From: an uncultured Acetobacteraceae bacterium
GTDB lineage: Bacteria; Pseudomonadota; Alphaproteobacteria; Acetobacterales; Acetobacteraceae
Direction of reading: 5' to 3'
Length of the DNA: 34,442 nt
Assembly: GCA_937873205.1 (NCBI GenBank)
Contig: CALMVO010000054.1
Location: 1 to 34,442, forward strand
The notes beneath the pieces are model-generated. The model saw only the letters and a list, made by a program, of their open reading frames with translations. It did no database searches and was not told the origin of the DNA. Position 1 is the stretch's first letter, and each line of letters begins with the position of its first letter. The position numbers and the translations under genes are program-made. Positions 32,739 through 34,442 of the stretch are shown here, piece by piece.

Positions 32739-33823
32739 GGGCCGCCCGCTGCCGGCTTCGGCGTCTCGCAGGCCGCCGTCCCGTAGATCGCGGCCAGCGC
32801 GCAGGCGGAGGTCAGCATGCCGGCGGCGTCGTGGCCGACGCCGGCGATCTCGTGCAGCCGCTGATGCGGCCCGGCCGCGTAGCGGGCCCGCAGCAGGCGG
32901 ACGAAGGCCTGGCCGCGGGCCAGGTGGGTGGGGCCCTGCGCCTCGGCGGCGCAGGACCTGTCCAGCACGGCCAGCGTGGGATCGTCGTCCAGGCTGCCCA
33001 GCAGGATGGTGACGTCGCGCGCGCCGTAGGCCCGCACGAGGGCCGTGGCCGGGACGGCGCCGGCATAGGCGGGCAGCGCCTCGAGGCCATACTTCCAGCG
33101 GTCGTATTCGGGGCAGGCGGCGGCCGGGCCGGGCGCGAAGCCGCCGGCGGGCGTCGGACGGTCGCGGTCCGGATAGGCGTAGGAGGACGAGTTGGCGACG
33201 ACGAAGCGCACGGCCAGGCCGGCGGCGGCGGCGGGCCCGAGCCCGTGGCCCAGCATGGCGTAGCGCTGCACGAACTGGCCGCCGGCGGAGTGGCCGACCA
33301 GCACGACCGTGGCCAGCGCCGGGAACAGCCGGCGGTCGGACAGGCGGGCGAGCAGCCCGTCCATGACCGCGAACGAGCCGACCGGCGCCGGGGACGCGGC
33401 GGGCTGCCCGTCCATCCAGGCGTTGCCGGGCCAGCGCAGCAGGCCGGCCGGCCCGCCGCGCCCGACGCCGGCGAAGCGCGGGGTCAGCAGCAGGGTGCCC
33501 CGCCCGGCCGGACCGGCCAGGGCCAGCGCGGCTCGCGCGATGGCATCGGAGCGGCGGGCGTCGCGCTGCAGCCCGTGGATCGTGATCACGGCGCGGACGA
33601 TGTCGGGTTGCGGCCGCGCCAGATCGCGGGAGGCCAGCAGCATGACCCGGCCGCTGCCCCGGCCGTGCCGCCCCGCGCGGGCCGGGGCGGCGGCGGGGGG
33701 GGGGGCGCGGGGGGGGGCGGGGGCGGCGCAGAGCAGGGCGGCGAGGACGGCCAGTCGCCGCCATGCCGCGAATCGCGGCGATTCGTGCCGCGACTCGGCC
33801 GTGGCTGCTAGGGCTGGCGGCAT
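32735..33823 (-). CDS. Secreted alpha/beta hydrolase
   Basis: The 362-residue product is an alpha/beta-fold hydrolase: VITIHGLQRDARRSD forms the oxyanion region, VVLVGHSAGGQFVQRYAM holds the GxSxG nucleophile Ser179, and HEIAGVGHDAAGML near the end carries the catalytic His. The N-terminus from ATG 33823 gives a basic stretch and hydrophobic segment (WRRLAVLAALLCAAPAP), likely a signal peptide, followed by a Pro/Ala linker encoded by long C-tracts. An alternative start at ATG 33643 would skip this. The ATG at 33823 shares CATG with the rmuC start on the other strand. The substrate is unknown. Confidence 0.83.
   Translation of the reverse strand: MPPALAATAESRHESPRFAAWRRLAVLAALLCAAPAPPRAPPPAAAPARAGRHGRGSGRVMLLASRDLARPQPDIVRAVITIHGLQRDARRSDAIARAALALAGPAGRGTLLLTPRFAGVGRGGPAGLLRWPGNAWMDGQPAASPAPVGSFAVMDGLLARLSDRRLFPALATVVLVGHSAGGQFVQRYAMLGHGLGPAAAAGLAVRFVVANSSSYAYPDRDRPTPAGGFAPGPAAACPEYDRWKYGLEALPAYAGAVPATALVRAYGARDVTILLGSLDDDPTLAVLDRSCAAEAQGPTHLARGQAFVRLLRARYAAGPHQRLHEIAGVGHDAAGMLTSACALAAIYGTAACETPKPAAGGP
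33695..33723. repeat. Poly-G/C homopolymer tracts (11, 9 and 5 bases)
   Basis: On the plus strand runs of 11 G (33695-33705), 9 G (33709-33717) and 5 G (33719-33723) are separated by CGC and C. They encode the Pro/Ala linker just after the signal peptide of the hydrolase. Such tracts slip easily in replication and in sequencing. Confidence 0.9.
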
Positions 33824-34442
33824 GTCCTTCGATCCCATCGGTCTGTTGAGTGCGGCGGCGTCGGTGGCGTCGCTGGTGGTGGCGCTGCTGGTGCTGCGGC
33901 TGGTGGTGCTGGCGGGCGCCCGCGAGGACGGGCTGGCGCAGCCGCTGACCCGTCTCGAGCATGCCATGGCCGATCGGCTGGCCGGCATCCGTCTGGAGCT
34001 GGAGCAGCGGCTCGGCGGCCTCACCACGCTGATCGCGCGCGATCAGGGCGAGGCGCGGCTGGCTCTCTCGACCGCGCTGCGCGAGATGGCGGAGGAGAAC
34101 GCGCGGCGGCTGTCGGCGGTGCAGGCCTCGGTCAACGAGCAGCTGCACGCCAGCGTCGAGCGGCAGATGCAGACCAGCTTCCAGCGGGTGCTGGAGCAGT
34201 TCGCCTCGGTGCAGAAGGCGATGGGCGAGGTGTCATCGATGACGGCGCAGATCGGCGACCTGAAGCGGCTGTTCTCCAACGTCAAGACGCGCGGCGGCTG
34301 GGGCGAGTCGCAGCTGCGCGCGATCCTGGACGACGTGCTGCCGGCCGGCGCCTACGAGACCAACGTGCGGCTGCGGCCGAACAGCGCCGAGGTGGTGGAG
34401 TTCGCGGTGCGGATGCCGGTGCGGATGCCGGCGGGTGTGCCA
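33822..34442 (+). CDS. rmuC: DNA recombination protein RmuC, 3' truncated
   Basis: RmuC limits recombination at inverted repeats and has a predicted nuclease domain. The 207 residues visible show an N-terminal membrane helix (about 10-30), a long coiled coil (about 40-130: RLEHAMADRLAGIRLELEQRL and on), and the start of the conserved domain (FSNVKTRGGWGESQLRAILDDVLPAGAYETNV). The last part matches the family hallmark F-x-NVK-RG-GE--L--IL. The gene runs off the window. The ATG at 33822 overlaps, as CATG, the hydrolase start on the opposite strand, leaving no intergenic space. Confidence 0.93.
   Translation, partial: MSFDPIGLLSAAASVASLVVALLVLRLVVLAGAREDGLAQPLTRLEHAMADRLAGIRLELEQRLGGLTTLIARDQGEARLALSTALREMAEENARRLSAVQASVNEQLHASVERQMQTSFQRVLEQFASVQKAMGEVSSMTAQIGDLKRLFSNVKTRGGWGESQLRAILDDVLPAGAYETNVRLRPNSAEVVEFAVRMPVRMPAGVP

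Noticed and set aside
31281-34148. A 955-codon minus-strand frame
   Set aside because: Only its last 176 codons (sigma factor) are real; the upstream part runs through the DUF1223 and hydrolase genes in a wrong frame and is Arg/Pro-rich.

Overview
The window looks like a chromosomal segment of a GC-rich alphaproteobacterium, most likely in the Acetobacteraceae/Rhodospirillales. This rests on the aroA-cmk-rpsA order, the compact cytochrome c maturation operon, the SigF/NrsF-type sigma/anti-sigma pair, and coding DNA that is mostly above 70% G+C (44 of 60 bases in one line I counted inside glgX). I saw no rRNA, tRNA, CRISPR array, recognisable transposase or integrase.

Region 1 (1-6140) holds the end of aroA overlapping cmk, then rpsA with a clear intrinsic terminator, a small four-helix membrane protein, a convergent SdhAF4-like assembly factor and an acyltransferase-3 membrane enzyme. 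Region 2 (6146-11446, minus strand) is a tightly overlapped ccmC-D-E-F-G-H-I operon for cytochrome c biogenesis; ccmA and ccmB are not here. Region 3 (11622-18311) is a mix of small genes: YciI, an EVE-domain protein, secreted proteins, an EcsC-like protein, a GhrB-like reductase with a flavin reductase, aat, and two tandem secreted paralogs. Region 4 (18437-19732) contains two adjacent decayed genes, an AraC regulator and a YbhB-family protein. Region 5 (19983-28435) has a Gly/Pro-rich secreted protein, bcp, a giant AsmA-like/DUF3971 protein, a helical-repeat gene with an apparent frameshift, and glgX.

Region 6 (about 28420-30116) is a sharply AT-rich island. It carries a lone type I restriction HsdR-N-like nuclease with no methyltransferase, specificity or helicase partner, and is the best candidate for an acquired and perhaps uncharacterised defence function. 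Region 7 (30117-34442) encodes a GNAT protein, an NrsF-like anti-sigma factor, an ECF sigma factor and a secreted DUF1223 protein. A SigF-type promoter (GTAACC-N15-CGAA) lies upstream of the DUF1223 gene. A secreted alpha/beta hydrolase with long C-tracts follows, its start codon interlocked with that of a divergent, truncated rmuC.

A recurring theme is palindromic repeat elements placed exactly at gene ends. One forms the C-terminal tail of Cmk, one appears to supply the start codon and n-region of the CcmH signal peptide, and one supplies the stop codon of the SdhAF4-like gene.
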